A DNA stretch of 64,000 nt from Pelagibius marinus (GCF_014925385.1 NZ_JACSDK010000001.1:620001-684000), one strand, 5' to 3'; counted from the stretch's first letter, positions 1 to 10,438 are shown. Numbers and translations are program-made. Notes: generated by a model not told the origin, from the letters alone.

Positions 1-1774
<1,774 letters not shown>

Positions 1775-1812
1775 TCAACGGTACTTTCCTGCCGAGTTCC
1801 AGGAGGAGAGGA

Positions 1813-1844
1813 CAAAGAAAAAGGGAGATGGCGACCCATCTCCC
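1813..1844 (-). terminator. Intrinsic terminator after rpmA
   Basis: A perfect 9-bp stem (GGGAGATGG/CCATCTCCC at 1823-1831 and 1836-1844) with a four-base loop is followed, in the minus-strand direction, by TTTTTCTTT. It lies 55 bases past the rpmA stop and 40 bases before the acetyltransferase start, so it separates the ribosomal-protein transcript from the obg part of the cluster, at least partly. Confidence 0.85.
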
Positions 1845-1898
1845 TCCTTCGTCTCGGCTGCTAGCGGATGGGCGCCCCGGTGGGCCCCCACCGGCGTT

Positions 1899-2180
1899 CT
1901 ATTCAGCGGCGCTCGGCGACGGCTGCTCCACGGCATCGACGGACACGTAGGTCCTGCCGCCGCGCTTGGTCTCGAAAGTGACCGAGCCTTCGACCTTGGC
2001 GAAGATGGTGTGGTCCTTGCCCAGGCCCACGTTGCGGCCCGGGTGGAACTTGGTGCCGCGCTGGCGCACCAGGATGTTGCCGGGCACCACGGCCTCGCCA
2101 CCGAACTTCTTGACGCCGAGGCGGCGTCCGGCGGAATCGCGTCCGTTGCGGGAACTACCGCCAGCCTTTTTGTGTGCCAT
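1899..2180 (-). CDS. rpmA: 50S ribosomal protein L27
   Basis: L27 lies near the peptidyl-transferase centre of the large subunit. The 93-residue product starts [20 protein letters not shown] and contains [20 protein letters not shown] and [20 protein letters not shown], the whole conserved body of the family. The start needs no N-terminal processing cleavage site of the Firmicutes type. It follows rplU after three bases (2181-2183), the normal L21-L27 operon. A clear intrinsic terminator follows. Confidence 0.98.
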   Translation of the reverse strand: MAHKKAGGSSRNGRDSAGRRLGVKKFGGEAVVPGNILVRQRGTKFHPGRNVGLGKDHTIFAKVEGSVTFETKRGGRTYVSVDAVEQPSPSAAE

Positions 2181-2183
2181 GGC

Positions 2184-2738
2184 TTAGTCGTCCTTCTTCT
2201 TGGCCGCGGCCTTCTTGGCGGGAGCCTTCTTGGTCGCGGTCTTCTTGGCGGCGGCCTTCTTCGCAGGCGCCTTCTTGGTCGCGGTCTTCTTGGCCGCCGG
2301 CTTCTTGGCGGCAGCCTTCTTGGCCGGGGCCTTCTTCGGCTCGGCCTTAGCCTCCGCCTTGCCCTCGTCCTCGTCGGCCTTCTTCGGCGCGGCGGCCTTC
2401 TTCGGCTTGGCGGCGGGCTTCTTGCCGTCGGTCAGGATGTCGGTGATCTTCACCACCGTCAGGTCCTGGCGATGGCCCGCGGTGCGGCGGTAGTTGTGGC
2501 GCCGCTTCTTCTTGAAGACCAGCACCTTGTCGCCACGGGTCTGCTCGACGACTTCGCCGGCCACGCAGACACCCTCGACGAAGGGCGCGCCGGCCTTGGT
2601 TTCGGCGCCTTCGCCGACCATCAGCACGGAGTCGAAGGCCACGACCTCACCGGTCTCGCCATTCAGTTTCTCGACGACGATCACATCGTCCTTAGCGACT
2701 TTGTACTGCTTGCCGCCGGTCTTGATCACTGCAAACAT
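2184..2738 (-). CDS. rplU: 50S ribosomal protein L21 with Lys/Ala-rich tail
   Basis: L21 binds 23S rRNA. Residues 1-102 are the normal protein ([18 protein letters not shown] start, [16 protein letters not shown] near its end). Residues 103-184 form a low-complexity tail of repeated [12 protein letters not shown] and KKTATKK units, resembling the histone-H1-like tails of bacterial DNA-binding proteins. Total length of 184 compares with about 103 for E. coli L21. The tail is encoded by near-identical repeats, so it may vary in length between strains. The family is certain; the role of the tail is unknown and may be rRNA or nucleic-acid contact. A strong promoter lies upstream at 2865-2892. Confidence 0.95.
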   Translation of the reverse strand: MFAVIKTGGKQYKVAKDDVIVVEKLNGETGEVVAFDSVLMVGEGAETKAGAPFVEGVCVAGEVVEQTRGDKVLVFKKKRRHNYRRTAGHRQDLTVVKITDILTDGKKPAAKPKKAAAPKKADEDEGKAEAKAEPKKAPAKKAAAKKPAAKKTATKKAPAKKAAAKKTATKKAPAKKAAAKKKDD

Positions 2739-2864
2739 TTTCGCGGGCTCGCCTAATTCTCGGCCGAATTTCTAGCCTTTGGAGACCTTCTGGCGCGGAT
2801 GCCGCGGCCGGGAAGGCCCAAAATGAAGCGCCGCGGCCCAGGGAGCCACGGTCGATGGGCGCGC

Positions 2865-2892
2865 ACTATAGCTCTCACGCCCGGGCTGTCAA
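2865..2892 (-). promoter_or_regulatory. Sigma70-type promoter of rplU-rpmA
   Basis: On the minus strand TTGACA (2892-2887) is followed after 16 bases by TATAGT (2870-2865). This near-consensus pair lies about 130 bases upstream of the rplU start, leaving a leader long enough for post-transcriptional control, though no structure was identified in it. Confidence 0.8.
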
Positions 2893-2988
2893 CGCGATTC
2901 TGGCCTTATTTTGTGCCTCTTTCCGGGCCCTTGGACACCTGCTTTTCCAGGGTCCCAGGCCCGGCGGGAAGGGGCCTCCCGGAAAAGG

Positions 2989-4017
2989 TTAACAGGCGAT
3001 CTCGGTCACCGCCGTCGCCGGGACGGCCCGGTCCGGTCCGGCGGCCTCGAAACCCTGGGCCACCAAGCGGCCGCTGGCCGGCTCGGCATAGAGGGCGAGG
3101 CGGGTGGTGGGGTTGAGCACCGGCGGCTTCAGCCAGGCGAGGTCGGGGCCGGCCGCCGCGGCCTCGGCGCGCATTACCTCGGCGCGGCGGTCGGAGACGG
3201 TGCCGCGGGCGCGCGCCGGGGGCATGTCGGCGGCGTTCCAGTGGTTGGCTGCCACCTGTGGCCCCTCGTGCACCACCGCATGGTCTTCCAGGCGCTCGAT
3301 CACCGCCTGCTCCCCCGGTTCGCAGCCGGCCAGGGAGAAGATCGCCGGCAGGGCCAGCGGCGTCTCCGCCAGCATGGACTTGGCGGCGGCGAAGTCGGGG
3401 GCCTCGTCGAAGACCCGGCGCAGCAGGTGGCCCGGCGGCAGGGCGCGGGACTTCCACAGGCCGTAGCGGTCACAGGCCCAGTCGATGACCTTGCTGGGGC
3501 TGCGCCGGCGTAAGGGGGCCTGGTTGAAGGCGGCGGCGAAGCGGCCGGGGGCCAGGCCCTGGATGCTGCCGGAAAAGCCCGGCCAGGTGATGTTGATCCA
3601 GTCGCCGGCGGGGCCGCGCTGGCGGGCCGCCACCAGCTCGGCGCCCAGGCCCTCGAAGGGCCAGTCCAGCACCCGGGTCAGGCGGTTGGCGCGGCCGTCG
3701 GGGCTCGGCCCGACGCTGCAGGTACAGGCCCACTCGTAGCTCATGTTGAGGAAATGGGCGCCGGGACGGCCGAGGGCCGCGGCCACGGCCGCGATCTCTT
3801 CCAGGTAGGGGTTGGCGCTCCTCTCCAGCCAGCGTTGCGACAGGCGGTCGGCCAGGGCGATCGCGGGCCTGGGGTAGCGCCGCTCGGCGGCGGTGATCAA
3901 CGCGGCCAGGCGCGCCGGCTCCAGGTGCAGCAGGTCGCCCGGCCCGGCGACGGCGTGCAGGGGGATCTCGGGCAGGACCGCTTGAGGGTCCCGCGGCTTT
4001 GCGGGCCGCTGCAGCAT
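2989..4017 (-). CDS. Acid ceramidase / N-acylethanolamine amidase-like Ntn hydrolase
   Basis: A 342-residue protein that resembles N-terminal-nucleophile amidases cleaving linear amide bonds. The motif YEWACTCSV (residues 94-102) matches the C-T-S region around the nucleophilic cysteine of acid ceramidase and NAAA (Cys98 by analogy). It is followed by the family's R-x-L-D-W (RVLDWPF), a W-P-G-F-S-G-S strand, an A-F-N-Q segment and VAANHWN. In characterised members the cysteine is exposed by autocleavage, so residues 1-97 would be a propeptide; this is inferred. The start is the ATG at 4017, preceded by GGAGGAG. No signal peptide is obvious. The substrate is unknown; no lipid genes are adjacent. 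It is single-gene and points toward rplU. Confidence 0.6.
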   Translation of the reverse strand: MLQRPAKPRDPQAVLPEIPLHAVAGPGDLLHLEPARLAALITAAERRYPRPAIALADRLSQRWLERSANPYLEEIAAVAAALGRPGAHFLNMSYEWACTCSVGPSPDGRANRLTRVLDWPFEGLGAELVAARQRGPAGDWINITWPGFSGSIQGLAPGRFAAAFNQAPLRRRSPSKVIDWACDRYGLWKSRALPPGHLLRRVFDEAPDFAAAKSMLAETPLALPAIFSLAGCEPGEQAVIERLEDHAVVHEGPQVAANHWNAADMPPARARGTVSDRRAEVMRAEAAAAGPDLAWLKPPVLNPTTRLALYAEPASGRLVAQGFEAAGPDRAVPATAVTEIAC

Positions 4018-4155
4018 GACTCCTCCAATATGAGGCCAGAACCGCCCGGGCGCCAGGAGATCAGCCTTCGCTTGCCAGGGCGGCGACGCTTCGCTAGTAA
4101 AGGCGCGCCGTTCGCGGCGGGGCCGGTTCCGGCGCCCGCTGCGCCTCGAGTCTGC

Positions 4156-4451
<296 letters not shown>

Positions 4452-4534
4452 CCAGCCGTTTACTTAAGGTGGGGAAAATTTCAGATCTGCTGACCGATAC
4501 TCCCCGGAATCCAACGGGTTCCGTGGAGGTCGTT

Positions 4535-5230
4535 GTGAAGAAAAAATCTTCTTCAGAAGAAGGGGGCTCGAAAGGCGCAAGAGGGCCCCTCGGCGAAAGG
4601 ACCTTCCGCGGGTCCCGCCGCCGGTCCACGACATTCAAGTCAATTGCTGCAGAAATCCTGGCTGTGAAAACTTCGGTGCCCCCGCTGAAGGTCGTCACCT
4701 TGGGCCGGCTCTCCCTGACCAGGCCGCAGGCCAGGGACGGCTCCCAGCTGCGCCAGGTTGAGCCACATAAGCGGATTAAGGTGCTCAACGCCTGGCGCAT
4801 CAAGGACGACTTGCACGCCGCCTGGCTGATTAAGCGCGCCAGCGTGCATGCGATCGATCGCTTCTTTATGCAGATCCGCCGCCTCATCATGATGCTGGAG
4901 CGGCCCATCAGCACGCGCAGCAATGACGGCCGAGTGTGGCGAGGTTACAGTGCCTACAATCCGCGTATCATCCAGAAGCTTCTGGATATATACCGGGTCT
5001 ACTTTAACTACGTGGCCGTCGGTAAGGATAAGCGGACGCCAGCCATGCGGTTGGGTTTGGCAATGGGACCGGTGAAAGTGGAAACGATCCTCTACTATGA
5101 CCCGCTCGAAAAGCCGGTGCTTGATGAGCGGCCCAAGCCTGGTAGGCGTGCAGCGCCAACCGGATCATTGGCGCTTCCGAGACGAAAATCCCTCGTTACG
5201 CCCATGTTCAGTCAGGAGGGCGGTCAATGA
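4535..5230 (+). CDS. Protein with transposase-like C-terminal region
   Basis: A 231-residue protein from GTG 4535, chosen because GGAGGT lies four bases upstream; the open frame starts earlier, inside the left inverted repeat. Residues 1-90 are basic and unrecognised. The C-terminal half carries IDRFFMQIRRLIMMLERP, a GRVWRGYSAYNP segment and TPAMRLGLAMGP, which resembles the final part of DDE transposases/integrases (the region after the last acidic residue). No complete DDE triad is visible, so it is probably a truncated or fused remnant. The stop overlaps the next start (ATGA). The recall of the C-terminal family is from memory, with moderate certainty. Confidence 0.5.
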   Translation: MKKKSSSEEGGSKGARGPLGERTFRGSRRRSTTFKSIAAEILAVKTSVPPLKVVTLGRLSLTRPQARDGSQLRQVEPHKRIKVLNAWRIKDDLHAAWLIKRASVHAIDRFFMQIRRLIMMLERPISTRSNDGRVWRGYSAYNPRIIQKLLDIYRVYFNYVAVGKDKRTPAMRLGLAMGPVKVETILYYDPLEKPVLDERPKPGRRAAPTGSLALPRRKSLVTPMFSQEGGQ

Positions 5231-5931
5231 ATGACTATGCTGGACGGCGAGATGAAATGGGTAGCATGAAGCGACAATTGTGCGAGTTTTCGCTCTGCTG
5301 CTTCCTGCTTCTTGGTGTGCTGTCCGACATTGCCGCTTCTGCCGAAGCCGGTAATTCGGAAAACCTGGATGTCTCCGTCGGCACCAAACTCAATGAGTCC
5401 TTCCGGGTTGCCGCAATATCCAGCAATCCCGAACGGCTGCTATCGCTACTCGGAGAGTACCCGACGGTGACGGACGTCGTCTTCCCGGATGGCGACAGTC
5501 TCCTAGGTACAGCTGCCTACGAGGGTAACATAGAGGCCGTGGAAGAATTATTGCGCCGGCGAGCAGATCCAGATCTCGGACAAAGGCGGCCCCTTGCTGC
5601 AGCACTTCTTGGTGGGACTGGCGAGGAACCTCGATCTCGATTGATCCAGTATGAAGTCATCTCGCTTCTTCTGAAGGCGGGAGCTAACTATGAGATCTTG
5701 TTCCTCGACGAGGTATCCTTCGTCGAAGCATTAATATTAGATGTATGTGATGCAGAAACCTATTCGGAGGATTTGCTATTCTCTTTCAATAATAAGCACA
5801 CGTACTTTACAGTTCATAAAAAATACCTAGAGAACTCGCGGCGTTTAAAATCGCTAGCCAGGGCCAATCTTCTTGATGCTTTTTGTTATTCCTTCTTCGC
5901 CGATCGCATCAGCATATCGCGAGGAACCTGA
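5227..5931 (+). CDS. Ankyrin-repeat-like, probably secreted passenger protein
   Basis: A 234-residue product starting at ATG 5227, with AGGAGG seven bases upstream and an ATGA overlap with the preceding gene. From Met14 there is a plausible signal peptide (basic n-region, hydrophobic CCFLLLGVLSDIAASAEA). Residues 85-115 (GDSLLGTAAYEGNIEAVEEL, then LLRRRADPDLG) match one ankyrin repeat, and a second weak repeat with LLLKAGANYE follows. The last 80 residues are unrecognised and the DNA there is markedly richer in A/T than the surrounding chromosome, consistent with recent acquisition. Its function is unknown; it is the passenger of the TIR-bounded element. Confidence 0.6.
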   Translation: MNDYAGRRDEMGSMKRQLCEFSLCCFLLLGVLSDIAASAEAGNSENLDVSVGTKLNESFRVAAISSNPERLLSLLGEYPTVTDVVFPDGDSLLGTAAYEGNIEAVEELLRRRADPDLGQRRPLAAALLGGTGEEPRSRLIQYEVISLLLKAGANYEILFLDEVSFVEALILDVCDAETYSEDLLFSFNNKHTYFTVHKKYLENSRRLKSLARANLLDAFCYSFFADRISISRGT

Positions 5932-5991
5932 CTCGCATTCAATGGGCGGCCCTGCCAGTACGATTTTGTTCGGTTGTAAGTCCGATAGATA

Positions 5992-6026
5992 AGGGCCGCA
6001 GCCTAACTCGGCTGCGGCCCTGTTTT
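5992..6026 (+). terminator. Terminator of the passenger operon
   Basis: A 10-bp stem AGGGCCGCAG/CTGCGGCCCT (5992-6001 and 6012-6021) with a 10-base loop, followed by GTTTT. The T-run is also the first part of the right inverted repeat of the element, so transcription of the two inner genes ends inside the element. Confidence 0.8.
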
Positions 6027-6085
6027 CCCCAACTTTAGTAAACGGCTGGCGGTTTTCCGGGGCCTTTTGTTATGGGGGCAGGGGG

Positions 6086-6462
6086 CTAGCGCCGCGCGGT
6101 GAGGCTGTCGCCGTCGGCGGTGGAGAGGATCAGCGCGCCGGTCTCGGAAAACTCGAAGCGGGTGACTTGGGAGAGGATCTGCAGGAACTTCCGCTCCTGG
6201 TCTCCCAGGGCCGGCAGGCAGGCGCGCAGCGTGTTGATGCCCTGCCCGACGGAGAGGCTGTCGCCGGAGAGCTGGTAGGGGAGCGAGTAGCTGTTGCAGC
6301 CGGTGAGGCCGGTGATGCAGCCTTCGCTGCCGAAGGTCATGGAGACGCGCGAGAAGTCGATGATGCCGCGCCCGCCGATGTCCTCGACCACCCACTCGCC
6401 GCTGCGCAGGCGGCCAGGGCGAAGCACGCCGCCACCAGGCAACCGGGGAACCGAAGAGTCAT
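6086..6462 (-). pseudogene. META/HslJ-like lipoprotein with apparent frameshift
   Basis: The minus-strand frame from ATG 6462 gives a textbook lipoprotein signal (MTLRFPGCLVAACFALAAC, lipobox L-A-A-C). After that cysteine the conserved domain is found in a different frame: GEWVVEDIGGRG..., TGCNSYSLPYQLSGDSL and TLRACLPALGDQERKFLQ, all typical of META/HslJ domains (TGCN and the M/R-A-C-x-P/E region). Restoring one base near 6400, between GCAGC and GGCGAG, would fuse the two as LAAC-A-A-GEWVV. So either a recent inactivating single-base deletion or a sequencing error is present. An alternative start at GTG 6484 keeps the META frame but loses the signal. META proteins are outer-membrane or periplasmic and act in stress or drug tolerance. 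Confidence 0.7.
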
Positions 6463-6534
6463 CGCTGCGGCCTCCAAGAGTCACGCGCCATGCGTTTCAC
6501 TCTAGCCGGTTTTGCCACCGATTGCGGTGGCGAG

Positions 6535-6834
6535 TCAGCGCTTGCGCACGAACTCCGTGCGCAGGACAAGGCCCTTTATCCCCTCGTAGCGGCAGTCGAT
6601 CTCCTGGTCATTGTCCGTGAGGCGGATCGACTTGATGACCGTGCCCTGCTTCAGGGTCTGATTGGCCCCCTTCACCTTAAGATCCTTGATGAGGGTGACC
6701 GAATCGCCATCGGCGAGGATGTTCCCCGAGGCATCGCGAACCACGGCCTGATCGCTTTCGGCGGTCATCTCCGAGGCCGGACGCCATTCGCCTGTCGCTT
6801 CGTCGTAAACGTACTCGTCGTTCTCGTCGGCCAT
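6535..6834 (-). CDS. PhnA/YjdM-type domain protein
   Basis: A 99-residue protein that matches the C-terminal domain of PhnA/YjdM: VVRDASGNILADGDSVTLI, then KDLKVKGANQTLKQGTVIKS, and an ending in EFVRKR. The N-terminal zinc-ribbon found in E. coli YjdM is absent; instead there is an acidic start (MADENDEYVYDEATGEW). PhnA was named from the alkylphosphonate operon, but the role of this family is not settled and no other phn genes are here. AGAGGTAGG upstream supports the ATG at 6834. Confidence 0.8.
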   Translation of the reverse strand: MADENDEYVYDEATGEWRPASEMTAESDQAVVRDASGNILADGDSVTLIKDLKVKGANQTLKQGTVIKSIRLTDNDQEIDCRYEGIKGLVLRTEFVRKR

Positions 6835-7012
6835 GTCCTACCTCTGTCGCAAAAAAATATTCGCACAGGCTTCGTGCAGGAACAGGCTTCAAGGTCCGCT
6901 CAGCATCGATCGTCCCGCGAAGCCCGCTTATACTACTTAGTAGAGCTGTGCAATATCCACGGCAAAGGGCGAAAGCGCTCCGCTCATCCCGTCTCCGGCA
7001 AGCGAGGTCCCC

Positions 7013-7399
7013 ATGACCATCGAGCTGAACCACACCATCGTCTGGTGCAACGACAAGCAGAAGTCGGCCGCTTTCCTGGCGGAGATCCTCGGCCGGCCGG
7101 AGCCCGAGCCCTTCTACCATTTCCTGGTGGTGGAGATGGACAACGGCGTGTCGCTGGATTTCATGGAGAAGACGGGCAAGGTCGCGCAGCAGCACTACGC
7201 CTTCCTGATCGGTGAGGGCGACTTCGACGCCGTCTTCGCGCGTATCACCGAACGGGGACTGGCGTACTGGGCAGACCCGGGCAAGCAGCGGCCCGGCGAG
7301 ATCAACCGCAACGACGGCGGCCGTGGCGTCTACTTCGACGATCCCAACGGCCACCTTCTGGAGGTGCTGACCCGCCCCTATGGCAGCGGCGGCAATTGA
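7013..7399 (+). CDS. VOC-superfamily (glyoxalase-like) protein
   Basis: A 128-residue single-domain protein with the vicinal-oxygen-chelate fold pattern: ELNHTIVWCNDKQKSAAFLA at the N-terminus (metal-binding His8 position), YHFLVVEMDNGVSLDF in the middle and GRGVYFDDPNGHLLEVLTRP at the C-terminus, where the final Glu is the usual metal ligand. Members are metal-dependent lyases, dioxygenases or resistance proteins; the substrate cannot be read from sequence. It is transcribed alone, upstream of the YbaK-like gene. Confidence 0.8.
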   Translation: MTIELNHTIVWCNDKQKSAAFLAEILGRPEPEPFYHFLVVEMDNGVSLDFMEKTGKVAQQHYAFLIGEGDFDAVFARITERGLAYWADPGKQRPGEINRNDGGRGVYFDDPNGHLLEVLTRPYGSGGN

Positions 7400-7450
7400 T
7401 TCGCCCCTGCCGCGGTTCTAGACTTTTCCGGTCGCAATGGATCGGAGGGC

Positions 7451-7927
7451 ATGACCATGACGATCACGTCGACACTGCAAAGCTATCTCCGGGAAAACGG
7501 CGTCAAGCCCCAGACCGTGACGCACGAAAAGACGCTCTCGGCGTCGCGCACGGCGCAGGCGAGTCACGTCTCCGGGGATTGCGTGGCCAAGGGCGTTCTG
7601 GTGAAGGATGCCGAGGGCTACCTGCTTGCCGTGATCCCGGCTACACACCACCTGGAGATGGACAGCCTGTCCCGCCTGACAGGCCGCGAGCTGCGGCTGG
7701 CCGACGAGGACGAGGTGGCCGACGCCTTTCCCGACTGCGCGCTGGGCGCGGTGCCGCCGATGGGGACGCCTTACGGGCTGGAAACCGTCGTCGACGACAG
7801 CCTCGCCAGCCAGCCGGAGACCTTCCTGGAAGGCGGCGACCACGCCACCTTGCTGCAGGTGACGGCGGAAGACTTCGCCAAGCTGACGCGCGGCGCCCGG
7901 CACGGCGCCTTCAGCCACCACGTCTGA
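7451..7927 (+). CDS. YbaK/ProX-type aminoacyl-tRNA deacylase
   Basis: A 158-residue YbaK/EbsC-family protein. The family hydrolyses mischarged aminoacyl-tRNAs in trans. Visible are the SHVSGDCVAKGVLVKDAEGY segment, with the conserved lysine used in catalysis by relatives, and GAVPPMGTPYGLETVVDDSL, the family's G-x-x-P-P-x-G loop. GGAGG sits four bases before the ATG at 7451. The substrate amino acid is unknown. It is convergent with the downstream minus-strand gene. Confidence 0.85.
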   Translation: MTMTITSTLQSYLRENGVKPQTVTHEKTLSASRTAQASHVSGDCVAKGVLVKDAEGYLLAVIPATHHLEMDSLSRLTGRELRLADEDEVADAFPDCALGAVPPMGTPYGLETVVDDSLASQPETFLEGGDHATLLQVTAEDFAKLTRGARHGAFSHHV

Positions 7928-7945
7928 AGGCGCGCAACGGCAAGT

Positions 7946-8851
7946 CTATTCGATGACCGCGAAGGTCCTGATCTCAATGCTTTCGCGGGGCGGGGTGTCG
8001 CTGCGCTGCTGCGGCAGCGCAAAGGCGCTGTGCGGCGTGAAGCGGGCGCGTCCGTCGTCCAGGCTGTCCCAGCCCTTGATCAGCAACACTTCGTCGCGCG
8101 TCATTTCCGGCGCGTAGAACCAGCGCTGCCCGGGCTCATGGGCCAGGTGGTAGATCTCGCCGACGCGGTCGGGGAAGACCTGGTCGGTGGCGACCAGCGC
8201 CCCGGGCCGCACGCTGGCGGCGTCGGCCAGGGCCAGCGGGGCGCGCCGCACCGGGCCGCGGATCGGCCGCCAGACGTTTACCTGCACAATGCGCGCGCCC
8301 TTGGCGGTGAGGCGCGCCACCTCGGCCTCGCCCAGCACGTCCGCCGCGCGGCGCGGGCCGCTGACTGCCGTGTAGTCGACGTGCACCCGCCCGGCCGGGC
8401 CGCGCGCGCCGTCGCGGTTGGCCGCGCCGGCCGCGGCGTCGGAGCGCCGGGTGGCGTCGAAGATGGCGACCCGGCTGGCACCCAGCTCGTGCTTCAGCAG
8501 CGCCTCGATCTCGGGGTAGTAGACCGCCTCGACGGCCCGGTCGTCGTAGAGGTCGTCGACGGCGGTCGGCGCCGGGCGCAGGACAAAACCCTCGCGGTCC
8601 AGCGAGAAGCTCTCCGCCAGCGGGCGCAGGTCCAGGATGTCGACCTCGCGCGCCTCGGTGGCGAAAAGTTCGCGCGGCGCGCCGCCGGTCAGCGCGGAAC
8701 TTTCCAGCACCGGCTTTTCGGTCTGGGGAACGATGAAATTGAGCGGCGCCGTCACCGCCGCCGTCGACGGAACGCTGGACGGCGTGGTGGAGGCCGTCGC
8801 AGGCGTCGCTCCGGTTTCGCGGGTCAGGACGGCAGGGGCACTCCCGGTCAT
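7946..8851 (-). CDS. CmcJ/NvfI-like oxygenase-family protein
   Basis: A 301-residue protein that resembles the CmcJ/NvfI/GA4-desaturase-like family (non-haem-iron-oxygenase-related proteins of secondary metabolism). Motifs seen are VEAVYYPEIEALLK, a VAIFDATRR strand, GRVHVDYTAVSGPRRA (His-x-Asp, possible metal site), the VNVWRPIRGPVRRAPLALAD block and DEVLLIKGWDSLDDGRARF followed by TPHSAF. The start is ATG 8851 with GGAGA upstream; a longer frame exists. No biosynthetic neighbours are present, so its substrate is open. It is divergent from the S8 peptidase gene across a 213-base spacer in which no clear promoter was identified. Confidence 0.65.
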   Translation of the reverse strand: MTGSAPAVLTRETGATPATASTTPSSVPSTAAVTAPLNFIVPQTEKPVLESSALTGGAPRELFATEAREVDILDLRPLAESFSLDREGFVLRPAPTAVDDLYDDRAVEAVYYPEIEALLKHELGASRVAIFDATRRSDAAAGAANRDGARGPAGRVHVDYTAVSGPRRAADVLGEAEVARLTAKGARIVQVNVWRPIRGPVRRAPLALADAASVRPGALVATDQVFPDRVGEIYHLAHEPGQRWFYAPEMTRDEVLLIKGWDSLDDGRARFTPHSAFALPQQRSDTPPRESIEIRTFAVIE

Positions 8852-9064
8852 GGCTGTCTCCTCATCTTGGCGGCGGGGCTGGCTGGCGCCGCCCGCTTCA
8901 GGCCCGAAAAGGCCGGGCATTACAGATGAGTCTTGGCCGGAGAATGAAAATCGGCCTCTCAGGAAAGGGATCAGTGCCTCGCAGGCACAAATAAAGCGTC
9001 CTTGTGCCGCCGCGCCGCCTATGGCGAAGTCGGGTCTCCTTCATTGGCGGAGCGCGGCGGCGGC

Positions 9065-10438
9065 ATGATCTGCAGGGAAAACGCGAGGTGGCGCCGGGTG
9101 CGGCGCGGGGCGCCGCGCCCGCTGCTGGCCGCCGCCCTGCTGCTGGCGGCTGCCCCGGCCGCGGGGATGGCCGCAGAAGTGACCCCGGAAGCCCGGCAGG
9201 CGGTCCTCGCCGCCGCGGGGGCGCTCTGCCCCGACGGCGTCGAGGCGCCGGAAGTGCTGGAGCTCCGGCTGCCCGGTTACCTGCTGAGCGACGTCGAAGA
9301 GACGGGACCGCCGGAGGGCTGGCTGCGGCGCGAGATCCGCCTAGTCAACGGCGAGGCCGACCTGGCGCTGCTGGTGACGGCGCTCAGGCCCGGCGGCATC
9401 CTGCGCCGCCTGGTGATCGAGTCGCGGGCGCTGTCCGGCGACCGCCCGCTGCTGCTGGCGATGACCGGCGGCGACTGCGACCTCCAGCTGGCCCGCGCGC
9501 TCAGCTATCACGGCAAGACTGCGTCCGAACTGCTGCTGCTGGCGCCGGACCTCGTGACGGTTGTCGGGCGTGAGGCGCTCGATCCCCCAGTCCCGGAGGC
9601 GCTCCCCGAGGGGCCGCCGCCCGGGGGCATCGACGCCGGCGGCGTGATCGTCGCCCATGTCGACAGCGGCGTGAACTACCTGCTGCCGGAGATCGCCGGG
9701 CGCCTGGCGCGCGACGCGGCGGGGCGCAGCCTGGGCTACGACTTCTGGGACATGGACCTGCGGCCTTTCGACGGCGACACCGGCCGTTCGCCCTTCTTCC
9801 CGATCCGCCACGGCACCGAGGTGGCAAGCCTGCTGCTGGCCGAGGCGCCGGCGGCGCGCCTGCTGCCTTTCCGCTACCCGCGCCCGGATATGTCCCGCAT
9901 GGCCGCCGCGGTGACCGCCGCCGCCGAGGCCGGGGCGGCGATCATGATGCTGCCCCTGGGCAGCACGCGGCAGGACGACTGGCTGGCTTTCGAAGCGGCG
10001 GCCCGGGCCCAGCCGCAGATGCTCTTCATCGCCTCCGCCGGCAACGACGGGCGCGACATCGACGCCCGCACCGCCGCAGAGGGGCGGACGGGCGGACGCC
10101 CGCTCTACCCGGCCGGCCTGGACCTCGACAACATGATCGTGGTGACCTCCTCAGACCTCGCCGGTGTTCCGGCGCCCGGCTCCAACTGGGGCGCTGTCAG
10201 CGTCGACCTGCTGGTGCCGGCGGAACACCGCCGCGTCACCGGCTTCGACGGCAAGCCGACCGAGGGCTCCGGCTCCAGCTTTGCGGTGCCGCGGGTCGCG
10301 GCCCTGGCCGCACGCCTCAAGGCCGCCCATCCCGACTGGCAGGCGGCAGAGCTGAAGCGCGCGATCTTCGCGCGCGCCGTCGCGCCCCCGGTCGAGGGCA
10401 CGGTGGCCGTCGGCTGGATCCCCGACCCGGGAGACTAG
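9065..10438 (+). CDS. Secreted subtilisin-like (S8) serine peptidase
   Basis: A 457-residue protein from ATG 9065. The N-terminus is basic, then an Ala/Leu-rich hydrophobic stretch ending AAAPAAGMAAE, so it is exported (signal peptide to about residue 37). Residues 40-190 are an unrecognised prodomain-like region. The catalytic triad is visible: Asp200 in VAHVDSGVNY, His248 in IRHGTEVAS and Ser404 in GSSFAVPRVAALAA, with oxyanion Asn326 in IASAGNDG. The serine motif is G-S-S-F-A rather than the common G-T-S-M-A. No C-terminal anchor is seen. It likely acts in the periplasm or outside the cell. It precedes the RND gene by 195 bases on the same strand. Confidence 0.85.
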   Translation: MICRENARWRRVRRGAPRPLLAAALLLAAAPAAGMAAEVTPEARQAVLAAAGALCPDGVEAPEVLELRLPGYLLSDVEETGPPEGWLRREIRLVNGEADLALLVTALRPGGILRRLVIESRALSGDRPLLLAMTGGDCDLQLARALSYHGKTASELLLLAPDLVTVVGREALDPPVPEALPEGPPPGGIDAGGVIVAHVDSGVNYLLPEIAGRLARDAAGRSLGYDFWDMDLRPFDGDTGRSPFFPIRHGTEVASLLLAEAPAARLLPFRYPRPDMSRMAAAVTAAAEAGAAIMMLPLGSTRQDDWLAFEAAARAQPQMLFIASAGNDGRDIDARTAAEGRTGGRPLYPAGLDLDNMIVVTSSDLAGVPAPGSNWGAVSVDLLVPAEHRRVTGFDGKPTEGSGSSFAVPRVAALAARLKAAHPDWQAAELKRAIFARAVAPPVEGTVAVGWIPDPGD

